Source: Octadecabacter ascidiaceicola (GTDB lineage Bacteria; Pseudomonadota; Alphaproteobacteria; Rhodobacterales; Rhodobacteraceae). Taken from it: a DNA stretch of 64,000 nt. Every line of letters starts with the position of its first letter. Within the stretch, counting starts at the first letter, position 1. The stretch spans positions 558,001-622,000 of the forward strand of contig NZ_FXYD01000001.1 of NCBI RefSeq assembly GCF_900185015.1. Reading direction: 5' to 3'. Below are positions 8,061 to 18,140 of the stretch, piece by piece. The position numbers were made by a program, and so were the translations under genes. The notes under the pieces were generated by a model. That model saw only the letters and a list, made by a program, of their open reading frames with translations. It was not told where the DNA came from and made no database searches.

Positions 8061-8633
8061 ATGTTTGGGCTGGACGCAGGACAACTTATTGCTCTAGCCT
8101 TTCTTACCGTGCTCGGCCTATCCTTTCTTGGCTCAATCCTAGGCAACAGCACCCAACTTCGTAACGCTTTGATCTGGATCGCGATATTCGGGGGCATGTT
8201 CATGTTTTCGGGTGAATGGGAAACAGTCTCAAGCAACTTCGTGCAACGCGAACCGACCTTCATCGACAGCCGCATTGAGGTTCCCAAAGGTGCTGACAAT
8301 CACTTCAGACTGACGCTACGGATCAACGATGTTCCTATTGATTTTCTAGTCGACACGGGCGCAAGCCAAGTGGTGCTAACCCAAGAGGATGCCGAACGCG
8401 TGGGGCTAGACCCAGACAACCTCGCCTACATCGGTACAGCATTTACTGCCAACGGCGAGGTCGCAACGGCTCCAGTTCGTTTGGACACCGTTGATCTGGG
8501 CGACATGCGCGACACGCGCGTGCGTGCCAGCGTGAATTCCGGTGCTATGGAAAGTTCGCTGCTGGGCATGTCTTACCTGAGCCGGTTTGAGACCATCGAA
8601 ATCCGCCGCGATATCCTAATCCTGAACCGCTAG
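8061..8633 (+). CDS. Membrane-anchored retropepsin-like aspartic protease (clan AA)
   Basis: A 190-aa protein with two N-terminal hydrophobic segments (about 8-28 and 36-52) and a C-terminal retropepsin-like domain. The active-site triad is D98-T-G in DFLVDTGASQVVLT, and the later hydrophobic-hydrophobic-Gly element appears as SSLLGMSYLSRF. This is the single-domain TIGR02281-like clan AA family, expected to work as a dimer. Topology suggests the protease domain faces the periplasm. Only 6 nt separate it from the MarC-family gene. Substrates are not known. Confidence 0.85.
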   Translation: MFGLDAGQLIALAFLTVLGLSFLGSILGNSTQLRNALIWIAIFGGMFMFSGEWETVSSNFVQREPTFIDSRIEVPKGADNHFRLTLRINDVPIDFLVDTGASQVVLTQEDAERVGLDPDNLAYIGTAFTANGEVATAPVRLDTVDLGDMRDTRVRASVNSGAMESSLLGMSYLSRFETIEIRRDILILNR

Positions 8634-8637
8634 CGCC

Positions 8638-8683
8638 CAAAGTCTTTCAAAGACTTTGTCCCAAATCCTTTAAAAGGATTTGG
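8638..8683. repeat. Two adjacent perfect palindromes between convergent genes
   Basis: 8638-8658 is a perfect 21-nt palindrome (10-bp arms CAAAGTCTTT, one central base). 8661-8683 is a perfect 23-nt palindrome (11-bp arms CCAAATCCTTT, one central base). Together they fill the whole gap between the protease stop (8633) and the holC stop (8684). They can form hairpins on either transcript and probably act as a bidirectional 3'-end element, although no T-run follows directly. Confidence 0.75.
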
Positions 8684-9142
8684 CTACTTTTCAGCCTTCT
8701 TTTCCCAACGACCAGAATCCTGCGACCAATATTGCGCAGAGCAGCCCGCGTCCGTAAGGGTTTTCCATTGGGTCCGCGCCTTGGCCAAGGCGTCACCATC
8801 ATGGCCGTCAAACAACACGCAAACACGTTCCGCCGCGTCCACCTCGCCCGCGCTGATGTCAGCACCATGCACAGACATCAAACAGGTTGGCGTATTGGCC
8901 GCACCTTCACCGGTTGTTAGCAAGATTGGCTGATCTACATCGTGATCCCCCCCTGCCAATCCATGGGCCAAAAACGCCTCTGGCGGACCACCCCAGAGCG
9001 CTTGGTCGAGGCGTTCCATCGCACCGCGATCAACGCCGCGCACTTCCACCACCCATCCCGCAGCGCGGGACTTCTCAAGCAACATCGGCAGCGTTTGCTC
9101 CAAGGATGCACTTGTCAGATGGTAGAAATACGCAGCGCCCAC
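8684..9142 (-). CDS. holC: DNA polymerase III chi subunit
   Basis: A 152-aa protein of the HolC family, opening AAYFYHLTSASLEQTLPMLLEK, with the segment around AGWVVEVRG and the helix SAGEVDAAERVCVLFDG typical of chi subunits. Chi links the clamp loader (through psi, where present) to single-stranded DNA-binding protein. The start is GTG at 9142, six nt after the pepA stop codon, in the pepA-holC order common in proteobacteria. The C-terminus is Lys/Glu-rich. Confidence 0.9.
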   Translation of the reverse strand: MGAAYFYHLTSASLEQTLPMLLEKSRAAGWVVEVRGVDRGAMERLDQALWGGPPEAFLAHGLAGGDHDVDQPILLTTGEGAANTPTCLMSVHGADISAGEVDAAERVCVLFDGHDGDALAKARTQWKTLTDAGCSAQYWSQDSGRWEKKAEK

Positions 9143-9148
9143 TTACTT

Positions 9149-10618
9149 TCACTCCGCTTCGTAAGCGTTTGCGATAAATCGGTTAATTGCCATCACACCC
9201 CAGCCTGTCGCCCCAGCGGGCGCCAGTGCCGTTTCCGCCTTCACCGAGGCAACGCCAGCAATGTCCAGATGGATCCACGGCATGTCTTCCTTGACGAAAC
9301 GACGGATAAATTGCGCTGCGGTGATGGACCCACCATCGCGCCCGCCCACGTTCTTCATATCCGCAATCCGCGACTTAAGCTTGGCGTCATAAGCTGCTGA
9401 CATTGGCAAACGCCATGCGCCCTCGCCCTCGGCATAGGCGGCCTTCATGAACCCTTTGGTGAAGTCGTCATGGTTGGAAAACACACCTGCGTTTTCATGG
9501 CCCAGCGCAATAATGACCGCCCCCGTCAACGTGGCAAGGTTGATAACCCCCGTCGGTTCAAACCGTTCCTGTGCGTACCAAATCACATCGGCCAGAACCA
9601 AACGGCCTTCGGCATCAGTGTTGATAACCTCGATTGTGTCGCCCTTCATGGATTTCACAACATCACCCGGGCGCGTTGCGCGATCGGATGGCATATTTTC
9701 AACCAACCCGACAAGCCCGACAACATTGGCCTTGGCTTTACGCAGGGCAAGCGTCTTCATCACGCCGGACACAACCCCAGCGCCGCCCATATCCATGGTC
9801 ATATCTTCCATGCCCGCCGCTGGTTTCAGGGAAATACCGCCCGTATCAAACACAACGCCCTTCCCGACCAATGCGATCGGTGCTTCATCGCCGCCACCAT
9901 TCCATTGCATCACAACAACTTTGGATGGGCTGGCAGAGCCATGCCCAACACTCAGCAACGACCCCATGCCAAGCTTTTCAAGCTCATCCTCTTCCAGAAC
10001 CTCAACCTTCATGCCGAGGTTCTCAAGCTCTACCAGGCGGTCGGCGAATTCGGTCGTTGTCAGCACGTTGGCGGGCTCGTTCGTCAAATCACGCGTGAAA
10101 ACAACACCTTCCGCCACGGCCATTTCAGCATCTGCCGCCGCTTGGATATTGGCAGGCGCGTTGACCATCAGTTCAATGTTGCCCAGCGCGTCTTGATCAG
10201 CGGTTTTGTGCGGCGTGAATGTGTAGCCACGCAGCGCACAGCCCAGCGCGACCTGTTCCATCCGTCCGATGTTGCCCCCCATGATCAGCACATCACTGTC
10301 GCCGCGCGCCTTGGCGATGGACGCACCTGCCTTGCGCGCTTCCTCAACGGATGGACGACGCGGGAGCTTCACAACGATCACTTTTGTCGCTGCCAGACCG
10401 ATCGGGTAAGACATAACAACTGCCTCACCCACCTTAGCCTTGGCAAACTGCGGGTTATCTACGGCCCGCATGATCCCCTTTTTCGTCAACCCGTTCACCT
10501 TACGCGCACTTTGATCAAGCGCGTTGTCAGGCGTCACGAACACGGCAATCGCACCTTCACGGGTGGCCAATTCGGTTAGGTTTGTTTCGGAAATGTGCAG
10601 CTTGGGAAGGTCAGTCAT
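9149..10618 (-). CDS. pepA: Leucyl aminopeptidase (M17 family)
   Basis: A 489-aa cytosolic two-metal aminopeptidase. The N-terminal macro-like domain spans about 1-160. The catalytic domain shows VGKGVVFDTGGISLKPA (metal-binding Lys and Asp), DMGGAG and the M17 signature NTDAEGRLVLAD. It removes N-terminal residues from peptides; in enterobacteria PepA also binds DNA. AGGTG precedes its ATG. It is divergent from lptF with about 145 nt between start codons, and holC follows after six nt. This arrangement is widely conserved. Confidence 0.96.
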   Translation of the reverse strand: MTDLPKLHISETNLTELATREGAIAVFVTPDNALDQSARKVNGLTKKGIMRAVDNPQFAKAKVGEAVVMSYPIGLAATKVIVVKLPRRPSVEEARKAGASIAKARGDSDVLIMGGNIGRMEQVALGCALRGYTFTPHKTADQDALGNIELMVNAPANIQAAADAEMAVAEGVVFTRDLTNEPANVLTTTEFADRLVELENLGMKVEVLEEDELEKLGMGSLLSVGHGSASPSKVVVMQWNGGGDEAPIALVGKGVVFDTGGISLKPAAGMEDMTMDMGGAGVVSGVMKTLALRKAKANVVGLVGLVENMPSDRATRPGDVVKSMKGDTIEVINTDAEGRLVLADVIWYAQERFEPTGVINLATLTGAVIIALGHENAGVFSNHDDFTKGFMKAAYAEGEGAWRLPMSAAYDAKLKSRIADMKNVGGRDGGSITAAQFIRRFVKEDMPWIHLDIAGVASVKAETALAPAGATGWGVMAINRFIANAYEAE

Positions 10619-10763
10619 GGAACACCTGTAAGGTTGTGAATTTCTGCTTTAGGCAATTGGTAGCTTGCGCCTCTCCCAAAGACCAGACAGCACTTGGGTC
10701 CGCCGGTCAAATGGGGTAGCAAGTTGCCACTGTTCGTATGTCTATTATAGGGGGGCACAAGCT

Positions 10764-11903
10764 GTGGGGAGATTTGACCGCTATATGCTGTTGCAGCTCC
10801 TTACGTTGTTTGGGTTCTTTTCCCTCATCCTTGTGATGATTTACTGGATCAACCGCGCAGTCAGCCTTTTTGATCGTTTAATCGCTGATGGCCAGTCTGC
10901 ATGGGTGTTTTTGGAACTCACCTCCCTATCTCTCCCCGGCATTATACGCATTGTCTTGCCGCTTTCTGCATTTGTCGCAGCCGTTTACGTCACTAACCGT
11001 ATGTCTTCGGAATCAGAGCTTACGGTCGTACAGGCGACCGGCTACTCCCCTTTCCGCCTCGCGCGGCCGGTTGTGTACTTCGGACTGATCGTCGGCGCGT
11101 TGATGTCTATCCTCACCCATGTGCTTGTGCCGTTGTCTACTGAACGCTTGATTCTGCGTCAGGCGGAGATTTCGCAAAACATGACAGCGCGTCTCCTTAC
11201 CCCCGGTGAATTCTTAACACCCACCTCAAATGTAACGTTCTACATTGGAGAGGTTTCTCCGAATGGTGAAATGCTAGATATTTTTATTTCGGAAGCCTCA
11301 TCACCGACACAACGTTCCACATACACCGCTACACGCGCTTATCTTGTTCGCACGGACAATGGGCCGCAATTAGTCATGGTAAATGGCCTTACGCAAACTT
11401 TGGATCTGGAGACCAATCGCTTACTAACAACTGAATTCGAAGACTTTGCCTATGATGTTGGCGGGCTGATTGGCGAAATTTCAACGCGATCAACCTCCGT
11501 AAATGGCTTATCTACGTGGGCTCTGTTCAATCCGACACCCGAAATCATCGCGGCGACCAACAGGTCGGCATATAGCCTACAACTCATGGGACACGATCGG
11601 GTTGCGCAAGCCGCATTAGGATTGGTTGCAGGCCTCCTTGGGTTTTCGGCGCTCGTGGTTGGTGGCTTCAGTCGCTTTGGGCTTTGGCGCTACATTGCTT
11701 TGGCTGTTGGGCTCGTTATCCTGTTAAAGGCACTAGAAAGCACCGGTTCCGGCATTGCCCGCGGGAATGAGGCACTTTGGCCTTTTATGTACCTCGCGGG
11801 AATTAGCGGTGCGGCCATATCAATGGGCCTACTCTACATCGCTGCACGCCCCTATTTCTTTAAACGCCGCCCGAAAGCTGTGGCAAATGGGGTCACAACA
11901 TGA
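10764..11903 (+). CDS. lptF: LPS export permease LptF
   Basis: A 379-aa inner-membrane subunit of the LptB2FG transporter that extracts LPS from the inner membrane. It has three N-terminal membrane segments (DRYMLLQLLTLFGFFSLI and two following), a periplasmic beta-jellyroll domain (about 120-270) and three C-terminal segments. GTG at 10764 is chosen over the upstream ATG at 10665. The GTG gives the family's normal N-terminus (VGRFDRYML) and follows a GGGGGG tract by about 8 nt; the 33 upstream residues are polar and unlike any LptF. Its stop overlaps lptG by 4 nt. First gene of the LPS operon. Confidence 0.93.
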   Translation: MGRFDRYMLLQLLTLFGFFSLILVMIYWINRAVSLFDRLIADGQSAWVFLELTSLSLPGIIRIVLPLSAFVAAVYVTNRMSSESELTVVQATGYSPFRLARPVVYFGLIVGALMSILTHVLVPLSTERLILRQAEISQNMTARLLTPGEFLTPTSNVTFYIGEVSPNGEMLDIFISEASSPTQRSTYTATRAYLVRTDNGPQLVMVNGLTQTLDLETNRLLTTEFEDFAYDVGGLIGEISTRSTSVNGLSTWALFNPTPEIIAATNRSAYSLQLMGHDRVAQAALGLVAGLLGFSALVVGGFSRFGLWRYIALAVGLVILLKALESTGSGIARGNEALWPFMYLAGISGAAISMGLLYIAARPYFFKRRPKAVANGVTT

Positions 11904-12994
11904 TCCTGCACCGTTATTTTGCCCGACGCTTTGCTTGGAGCTTCGCAGCCACATTCGGCTCGTTCTTCCTATTGATGGTATTGATAGATCTCGTCGAACA
12001 ACTCCGTCGTTTCGGTGAGACCGCGGGCTTCTGGGACTTACTTCAGTTGAGCCTGCTCAATCTTCCTAGCGGCATCTACGGAATTCTGCCGCTGATCACC
12101 GCGTTGGCAACTCTCGCTATGTTCCTCGGGTTGTCACGGTCCTCTGAATTGATCGTGACCCGCGCTGCCGGCCGATCCGCCCTGCGTGCTCTCCTTGCAC
12201 CGTTGTTTGTAACGCTCGTTATCGGAGCAATCGCGATTGGGATGTTTAACCCCCTTGTCGCGGCGACCTCCAAGGAATTCGAAGTTCGTGAATCCGCCCT
12301 TCGTTCTGGTGAGTCCTCTGTCTTATCCATTTCCGAGAACGGGCTTTGGTTGCGCCAAGGGAACGAAGCCACCCAGACTGTGATCCGCGCTGCAGGAACA
12401 AATCTAGACGGCACAGAACTTCAGTATGTGACGTTTATTACTTTTTCTCCAGAAACTGGCCCAACACGTCGGATTGAAGCGGCGTCGGCCGTGTTGTCGA
12501 CGGGTGCGTGGGAATTGACGGACGCGAAGGTTTGGCCATTGGGCGATAACCGTGTTTCGGAACAATGGGCAACGACACATACAGAATTACGTATCCCGTC
12601 CACCCTTACTGCTGATGAAATCCGCGATAGCTTTGGCGTCCCCTCTTCGATCCCGATCTGGGACCTTCCCGCTTTCATCTTACGTCTAGAAGTCGCGGGT
12701 TTTTCTGCGACCCGCCATCAGGTTTGGTTGCAGATGGAACTCGCACTGCCATTGTTTTTGATTTCGATGGTTTTGATCGGTGCGTGTTTCACGATGCGCC
12801 ACCAACGCGGTGGACGCACGGGTGTCATGGTCCTTGCGGCGATCCTAATCTGTTTCGCGCTTTTCTTCTTGCGCAATTTCGCGCAAATCTTGGGGGACAA
12901 CGGGCAGATTCCCGCAGTGCTCGCGGCATGGGCTCCTCCAATCGCGGCCATCGCAGCGTCCCTTGGCTTTTTATTACACCTTGAGGACGGCTAA
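11900..12994 (+). CDS. lptG: LPS export permease LptG
   Basis: A 364-aa partner of LptF with the same 3+3 membrane-segment layout: N-terminal FARRFAWSFAATFGSFFLLM, a coupling region around SRSSELIVTRAAGRSA, a central periplasmic jellyroll (about 120-265) and C-terminal segments ending SLGFLLHLEDG. ATG overlaps the lptF stop (ATGA), and its own stop overlaps the lptD start (TAATG), so the three are translationally coupled. The C-terminal segments contact LptB, whose gene is not in this window. Confidence 0.94.
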   Translation: MILHRYFARRFAWSFAATFGSFFLLMVLIDLVEQLRRFGETAGFWDLLQLSLLNLPSGIYGILPLITALATLAMFLGLSRSSELIVTRAAGRSALRALLAPLFVTLVIGAIAIGMFNPLVAATSKEFEVRESALRSGESSVLSISENGLWLRQGNEATQTVIRAAGTNLDGTELQYVTFITFSPETGPTRRIEAASAVLSTGAWELTDAKVWPLGDNRVSEQWATTHTELRIPSTLTADEIRDSFGVPSSIPIWDLPAFILRLEVAGFSATRHQVWLQMELALPLFLISMVLIGACFTMRHQRGGRTGVMVLAAILICFALFFLRNFAQILGDNGQIPAVLAAWAPPIAAIAASLGFLLHLEDG

Positions 12995-15090
12995 TGCGCT
13001 TCCTACTCACCTTGCTCCTTTCGTTTTTGCCAGTGCTGGCGTCCGCCCAGGGTGCAGCGACGCTTGTTGCCGACAGCGTTTACGTTCCAGCAGGTGGCCA
13101 GCAGCTTATCGCGCAAGGGAACGTTGAGGTTTTCTTTGATGGAACCCGACTGTCCGCGCAACGCATCACGTTTAATCAAGCCACGGACAGTTTGACCATC
13201 GAAGGGCCGCTGTTTGTCACGGGCGCGGACGGTATGATCTTTACCGCTGACAGCGCGTCGCTCGACCCCCAACTTAAAAATGGCATCCTGCGCGGCGCAC
13301 GACTGGTTCTGAACGAACAATTACAGATGGCTGCGTCGCAAATTGATCGTGTCGAAGGGCGCTACACCCAGCTGTATCAAGTCGCGGCAACGTCTTGCCA
13401 AATTTGTGAAACCGGTGAGACCCCGCTCTGGGAAATCCGCGCCCGCCGCGTAATCCACGACCAAGACGAACGCCAGCTTTACTTTGACGATGCAACATTC
13501 CGTGTCGCTGGCGTGCCTATTCTCTGGCTACCACGTATGCGCCTGCCCGACCCGACCCTTGCACGCGCCACCGGCTTGCTTACGCCCACGATTTCGTCGT
13601 CCAACAGTTTGGGAACGGGACTTAAATTGCCGTATTTCATACGCCTTGATGACCATCGCGATCTTACCCTGACCCCTTACTTGTCTTCCTCGACTACCAC
13701 ACTAGAGGCTGCGTATCGGCACGCATTCCTGCACGGAGACATCACTATTGATGCTGCCATAACAAACGATGACATCACGGACGAACCGCGTGCATATGTT
13801 TTTGCAAACGGTGTGTTTGACCTTGGCCAAGAAATCAAACTCAGTTTCGATATCGAATACACATCTGATGATGTCTATCTACTACAATACGGCTATTCGA
13901 GCAAAGACCGCCTTGATAGTGAAATCGCTCTTGAGCGCGTACGGGATCGCGATCTGACCCAAGCCTCGTTTACCTATTACAGCTCTTTGCGCTCTGGCGA
14001 GAATTCAGCAACGCTGCCCCCGCTTCTCGCTGACATCAGTTGGGAGCGCCGCCTTACACCGGACTGGGGCGGCACGCTGAGTTTTACCTCAGACATACAA
14101 AGCCATTTTCGCGAAACAGGGGCAGACGTTGCAGGCCGCGATGTTGCACGCATCAGCTTTGGAACGGCGTGGCGCAATGATCATGTCACGCAATACGGCC
14201 TCGTGGTGGACGGAACTGTCGGGTTTGATTTTGATTACTACGACGTGAGCGATGACAGCCTCGTTGATGACACGCTGCGCAGCACTATTTATGCGCAAAC
14301 CACCCTGCGCTATCCGCTTATCCGCCAAACCGCCCGCGCAACCCATGTCTTAGAACCAATGGTGCAGCTCGCGTGGTCTGATGTGCAGGGTGATACAGTC
14401 ACGAACGAAGACAGCACCGCGACAGAGTTCGACCAGGCCAATCTTCTCGCCTTGTCCCGCTTTGCTGGCGAAGACGCCGTTGAAACCGGCTTGCGGGGGG
14501 CTGTGGGCCTATCCTGGTCGCGCGTTGGCACCAGCGGATGGAACAGCACGATGACGGTTGGTCGGGTGTTTCGTGAAACACCTGATCTGAACTTCTCCCA
14601 GACGTCGGGCCTGCGCGGTACGTCGTCTGATTGGCTTATTGCTGCGCAGTTGCACACACCTGCTGGTTTTTCCATTGATAGCCGCATGTTAGTGGATGAC
14701 GAGTTGGACATCACACGCTCAGAAACGCTTGCAAGCTGGTCTGGCGGCAAACTCGACCTGACCGCCGGATACATCTTCCTGCCTTCAGATTTGGATGAAT
14801 CCCGCAGTGTTGACGTTTCGGAATGGGCTTTCGACACGACCTACCGTTTCAACGACACATGGTCGATGGGCCTAGATACCCGATATGATGTGGCCTCCAC
14901 GTCCCCAACCAAATCCGGTCTGGAAATCGGTTGGCAAAACGAATGCGTTACGGTTGATTTTTCGGTGTCGCGCCGCTTCACATCTTCCACTACACTCACG
15001 CCAAGCACGAATTTTGGGCTTTCTATCGGGTTGAACGGCTTTAGCGCCGGACGCGCGACGGGTCTTCCATCACGCCAATGTTCAAACTGA
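12994..15090 (+). CDS. lptD: Outer-membrane LPS assembly protein LptD
   Basis: A 698-aa protein with a signal peptide cleaved near ASAQG (residue 19), an N-terminal OstA/LptA-like jellyroll (about 25-140) and a long C-terminal barrel domain (about 200-690) rich in alternating aromatic and polar strands. Cysteines are C135 and C138 in SCQIC near the N-terminal domain, plus two late ones (in WQNEC and RQCSN). These could form the N-to-C disulphides that activate LptD in E. coli, although the spacing differs. It receives LPS from LptA and inserts it into the outer leaflet with LptE. Translationally coupled to lptG. Confidence 0.93.
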   Translation: MRFLLTLLLSFLPVLASAQGAATLVADSVYVPAGGQQLIAQGNVEVFFDGTRLSAQRITFNQATDSLTIEGPLFVTGADGMIFTADSASLDPQLKNGILRGARLVLNEQLQMAASQIDRVEGRYTQLYQVAATSCQICETGETPLWEIRARRVIHDQDERQLYFDDATFRVAGVPILWLPRMRLPDPTLARATGLLTPTISSSNSLGTGLKLPYFIRLDDHRDLTLTPYLSSSTTTLEAAYRHAFLHGDITIDAAITNDDITDEPRAYVFANGVFDLGQEIKLSFDIEYTSDDVYLLQYGYSSKDRLDSEIALERVRDRDLTQASFTYYSSLRSGENSATLPPLLADISWERRLTPDWGGTLSFTSDIQSHFRETGADVAGRDVARISFGTAWRNDHVTQYGLVVDGTVGFDFDYYDVSDDSLVDDTLRSTIYAQTTLRYPLIRQTARATHVLEPMVQLAWSDVQGDTVTNEDSTATEFDQANLLALSRFAGEDAVETGLRGAVGLSWSRVGTSGWNSTMTVGRVFRETPDLNFSQTSGLRGTSSDWLIAAQLHTPAGFSIDSRMLVDDELDITRSETLASWSGGKLDLTAGYIFLPSDLDESRSVDVSEWAFDTTYRFNDTWSMGLDTRYDVASTSPTKSGLEIGWQNECVTVDFSVSRRFTSSTTLTPSTNFGLSIGLNGFSAGRATGLPSRQCSN

Positions 15091-15139
15091 CGATCAAGAC
15101 AAAAGAAACGACCCGACTAGACAAAAAACGAGGACTTCG

Positions 15140-16345
15140 ATGCGCGTTCTAATCTCTGCCATTGCCACAACACTGGCCCTGATGACCCCCACTTACGCGA
15201 CGGCGCAATTTGCGCCTGTTATTACCGTGAATGACAGCGTCGTGAGTGAATTCGAAATCGACCAGCGCATCATTATGCTGCGCACTTTCCGCACCCCCGG
15301 AAATCTTGAAGATCTCGCTCGTGAACAGCTGATCGAAGACCGTCTGAAACTCGAAGCGCTTAACAATGCTGGCCTGCGCATCACCGACGAAGGCCTCCTT
15401 GAAGCGATGGAAGAATTCGCAGCGCGCGCGAACCTGTCCTTGGATCAGTTCATCACCGTCCTCGCGCAGTCCGGCGTATCCGAGGAAACCTTCCGCGATT
15501 TCGTACGCGTCAATGTCAGCTGGCGCGACTTTATCCGCTCCCGTTTCAGCGACCGCGCACAAGTTTCCGAAGCCGACATCGACCAAGCCTTGGGCCAATC
15601 CGGCGGCTCATCCAGAATCGAAGTCCTGCTTAGCGAAATCATCATTCCGGCCCCGCCACCACGTGCGCAAGCGGCCATCGCCACGGCCACGCGTATCGCG
15701 CAACTTACATCAACCTCAGCGTTTGAAGCCGAAGCGCGCCGCGTGTCGGCTCTGCCTTCCAGAACCCGCGGTGGTCGCCTCGATTGGCTGCCAATCACCA
15801 ACTACCCTGCCGGATTGCGTGGCCTACTGCTCGACCTTTCCCCCGGTGAAGTCACAGCCCCAATTCCAATCACAAACGGCGTGGCCTTGTTCCAAATGCG
15901 CGGCGTTCGCGAAGTGCCAAGCGCCGCACCAGAACCCGCCGCCATTGAATACGCTGCCTTTTACATCGCCGGCGGCTTGTCTGAAGCAGGCTTGCGCGAA
16001 GCCGCCCGTGTCGATGCCCGCGTTGACACCTGTGACGACCTTTACGGCGTTGCTCGCGGATTGCCAGAAGACCAGCTTCAACGCGATGTCCTTCCACCCG
16101 CCGAAATCCCTGCAGATGTGGCGCTCGTTCTTGCGTCGTTGGATGCGGGCGAAACCAACTACACGCTCACCCGCGCGAATGGCGAAACGCTGGTGTTCTT
16201 GATGATGTGTGGCCGCTCACCAACGCTTGGTGAAGGTGTTGATCGCGAAACGATCCGCTCACAACTTGTGTCCCAGCGTCTAACGACCTACGCCGATGCC
16301 TTGCTCGCCGATTTGCGCGCAGCCGCCACTATCTCCTACCCCTGA
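15140..16345 (+). CDS. surA: SurA-like periplasmic chaperone / peptidyl-prolyl isomerase
   Basis: A 401-aa protein with a signal peptide (residues 1-22, ending ATAQF), a SurA N-terminal helical domain (about 25-150, with VNDSVVSEFEIDQRI typical) and one parvulin-type domain at about 165-265 (GGRLDWLPITNYPAGL and GEVTAPIPITNGVALFQM). The C-terminal part is diverged, with a C..D pair around VDTCDDLYG, and a second isomerase domain is not evident. It helps fold outer-membrane beta-barrels, including LptD encoded just upstream. The stop codon overlaps the pdxA ATG (TGATG). Confidence 0.9.
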   Translation: MRVLISAIATTLALMTPTYATAQFAPVITVNDSVVSEFEIDQRIIMLRTFRTPGNLEDLAREQLIEDRLKLEALNNAGLRITDEGLLEAMEEFAARANLSLDQFITVLAQSGVSEETFRDFVRVNVSWRDFIRSRFSDRAQVSEADIDQALGQSGGSSRIEVLLSEIIIPAPPPRAQAAIATATRIAQLTSTSAFEAEARRVSALPSRTRGGRLDWLPITNYPAGLRGLLLDLSPGEVTAPIPITNGVALFQMRGVREVPSAAPEPAAIEYAAFYIAGGLSEAGLREAARVDARVDTCDDLYGVARGLPEDQLQRDVLPPAEIPADVALVLASLDAGETNYTLTRANGETLVFLMMCGRSPTLGEGVDRETIRSQLVSQRLTTYADALLADLRAAATISYP

Positions 16346-17304
16346 TGCAACCCGTTGCTATTAGCTGCGGCGAACCTGCTGGCATCGGCCCCGAAATCGC
16401 CGTCGCCGCATGGGACGCCGTGGGCAAAGACATTCCGATGGTCTGGATCGGCGACCCGACCCACTTGCCAACAGGCACCAAATGGCAGGCCATCACCCGC
16501 GCAGCTGACGCAGCAACAGCCAGCGCCTTTCCCGTCCTTGTGCGCGACTTCGGCGCCCCCCGCGTTGCTGGCACCACAAACCCGGCACATGCCGAAGGTG
16601 TAATTGCCTCCATCGCGGACGCTGTCTCACTGGTTCAATCCGGTGAAGCCTCGGCGATCTGCACCGCCCCGATCCACAAACAGGCCCTCATCGACGGCGC
16701 ACAATTCGCCTACCCGGGTCACACCGAATACCTCGCAGCGCTCGCAGGGCGTTCATCGGTTGTTATGATGCTGGCCAGTGAAATGCTGCGCGTTGTGCCT
16801 GCTACCATCCATATCCCGCTGGCCGATGTCCCCGAACAGCTCACGGCGGCAACCCTGACAGACACGATCCTCATCACCCACGCCGCCCTGATCCGCGACT
16901 TCGGCATCGCCAAACCCCGCCTCGCAGTGGCAGGCCTAAACCCTCACGCCGGCGAAAGCGGCAAAATGGGCCATGAGGAAATCGAAATGATCACCCCCAC
17001 GCTGGACGCCCTGCGCGCCGAAGGGCTCGATATCGCGGGCCCCCTATCCGCTGACACCATGTTCCACCCAGCCGCCCGCGCCCGCTACGACGTGGCGATC
17101 TGCATGTACCACGACCAAGCCCTGATCCCGATCAAAACGCTGGATTTCTCTGGTGGTGTGAACGTCACCCTCGGCCTGCCGTTCGTGCGCACCTCACCTG
17201 ATCACGGCACCGCCTTTGACATCGCTGGCACCGGAACCGCAGACGCAACATCAATGATCGCAGCCCTGCGCATGGCCGCAAAAATGGCACAGGCCCGCAC
17301 ATGA
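16345..17304 (+). CDS. pdxA: 4-hydroxythreonine-4-phosphate dehydrogenase
   Basis: A 319-aa NAD-dependent enzyme of DXP-dependent vitamin B6 synthesis that oxidises 4-phosphohydroxy-L-threonine before condensation by PdxJ. Family marks are [13 protein letters not shown] at the N-terminus, GHTEYLA (metal His), [22 protein letters not shown] and [11 protein letters not shown] (further metal His). Length is normal. It overlaps surA by 1 nt and rsmA by 4 nt. The surA-pdxA-rsmA order is conserved far beyond this group. Confidence 0.95.
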   Translation: MQPVAISCGEPAGIGPEIAVAAWDAVGKDIPMVWIGDPTHLPTGTKWQAITRAADAATASAFPVLVRDFGAPRVAGTTNPAHAEGVIASIADAVSLVQSGEASAICTAPIHKQALIDGAQFAYPGHTEYLAALAGRSSVVMMLASEMLRVVPATIHIPLADVPEQLTAATLTDTILITHAALIRDFGIAKPRLAVAGLNPHAGESGKMGHEEIEMITPTLDALRAEGLDIAGPLSADTMFHPAARARYDVAICMYHDQALIPIKTLDFSGGVNVTLGLPFVRTSPDHGTAFDIAGTGTADATSMIAALRMAAKMAQART

Positions 17305-18140
17305 GCATCGACAATCTCCCGCCGCTTAAACAGGTCATCGACACCCACGGGCTGGCCGCCAAGAAATCCCTTGGCCAAAACTTCCTGCTCGATCTGAACC
17401 TCACAGCCAAAATCGCCCGCCTCTCTGGGCGCAACGAAGACCACGACGTCCTCGAAATCGGACCCGGCCCAGGTGGTCTCACACGCGGCCTCCTCTCGGA
17501 AGGCGCCCGCAAAGTCCTCGCGATTGAAAAAGACGAACGCTGCCTGCCAGCACTGGCCGAAATCTCCGACGCCTACCCCGACCGCCTGAAAGTCATGAGC
17601 GGCGACGCCCTCGACATCAACCCGCTCGACCACCTCACAAGCCCAATCCGCATTGCCGCCAACCTGCCCTACAACATTGGCACCGAACTTCTGGTGCGCT
17701 GGCTTACGCCACCAGATTGGCCCCCCTTCTGGGACAGCCTGACCCTGATGTTCCAACGCGAAGTTGCGCAACGCATCACCGCCGAACCGGGCTCAAAGGC
17801 CTATGGCCGCCTCGCAATCCTAAGCCAATGGCGCACAGACGCGAAAATCGTGATGAACCTCCCACCGGAGGCCTTCTCACCGCCACCCAAAGTCTCCAGC
17901 GCCGTGGTCCACCTAGCAGCCCTACCAGAACCCCGCTTCGCGGCAGACGCCGCAATGCTACAACACGTCACCGCAACGGCCTTCAACCAACGCCGCAAAA
18001 TGCTGCGCTCTTCACTGAAATCCCTCAGCTCGGACATCGAAGATCACTTGATCGCTGCAGACATCAAACCAACGGACCGCGCCGAACAGATCGACGTGGA
18101 ACGCTTTTGCGCCCTCGCGCGTAGCCTAAAAGCGGCCTAA
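17301..18140 (+). CDS. rsmA: 16S rRNA (adenine1518/1519-N6)-dimethyltransferase
   Basis: A 279-aa KsgA/Dim1 enzyme that dimethylates two adjacent adenines in the 3'-terminal helix of 16S rRNA using SAM. Visible motifs are [11 protein letters not shown] at the N-terminus, the SAM-binding loop [14 protein letters not shown] and the catalytic NLPYNIGT. The C-terminal helical domain contains [15 protein letters not shown]. Last gene of the lptF-rsmA run; a four-hairpin intergenic element follows its stop directly. Confidence 0.96.
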   Translation: MSIDNLPPLKQVIDTHGLAAKKSLGQNFLLDLNLTAKIARLSGRNEDHDVLEIGPGPGGLTRGLLSEGARKVLAIEKDERCLPALAEISDAYPDRLKVMSGDALDINPLDHLTSPIRIAANLPYNIGTELLVRWLTPPDWPPFWDSLTLMFQREVAQRITAEPGSKAYGRLAILSQWRTDAKIVMNLPPEAFSPPPKVSSAVVHLAALPEPRFAADAAMLQHVTATAFNQRRKMLRSSLKSLSSDIEDHLIAADIKPTDRAEQIDVERFCALARSLKAA

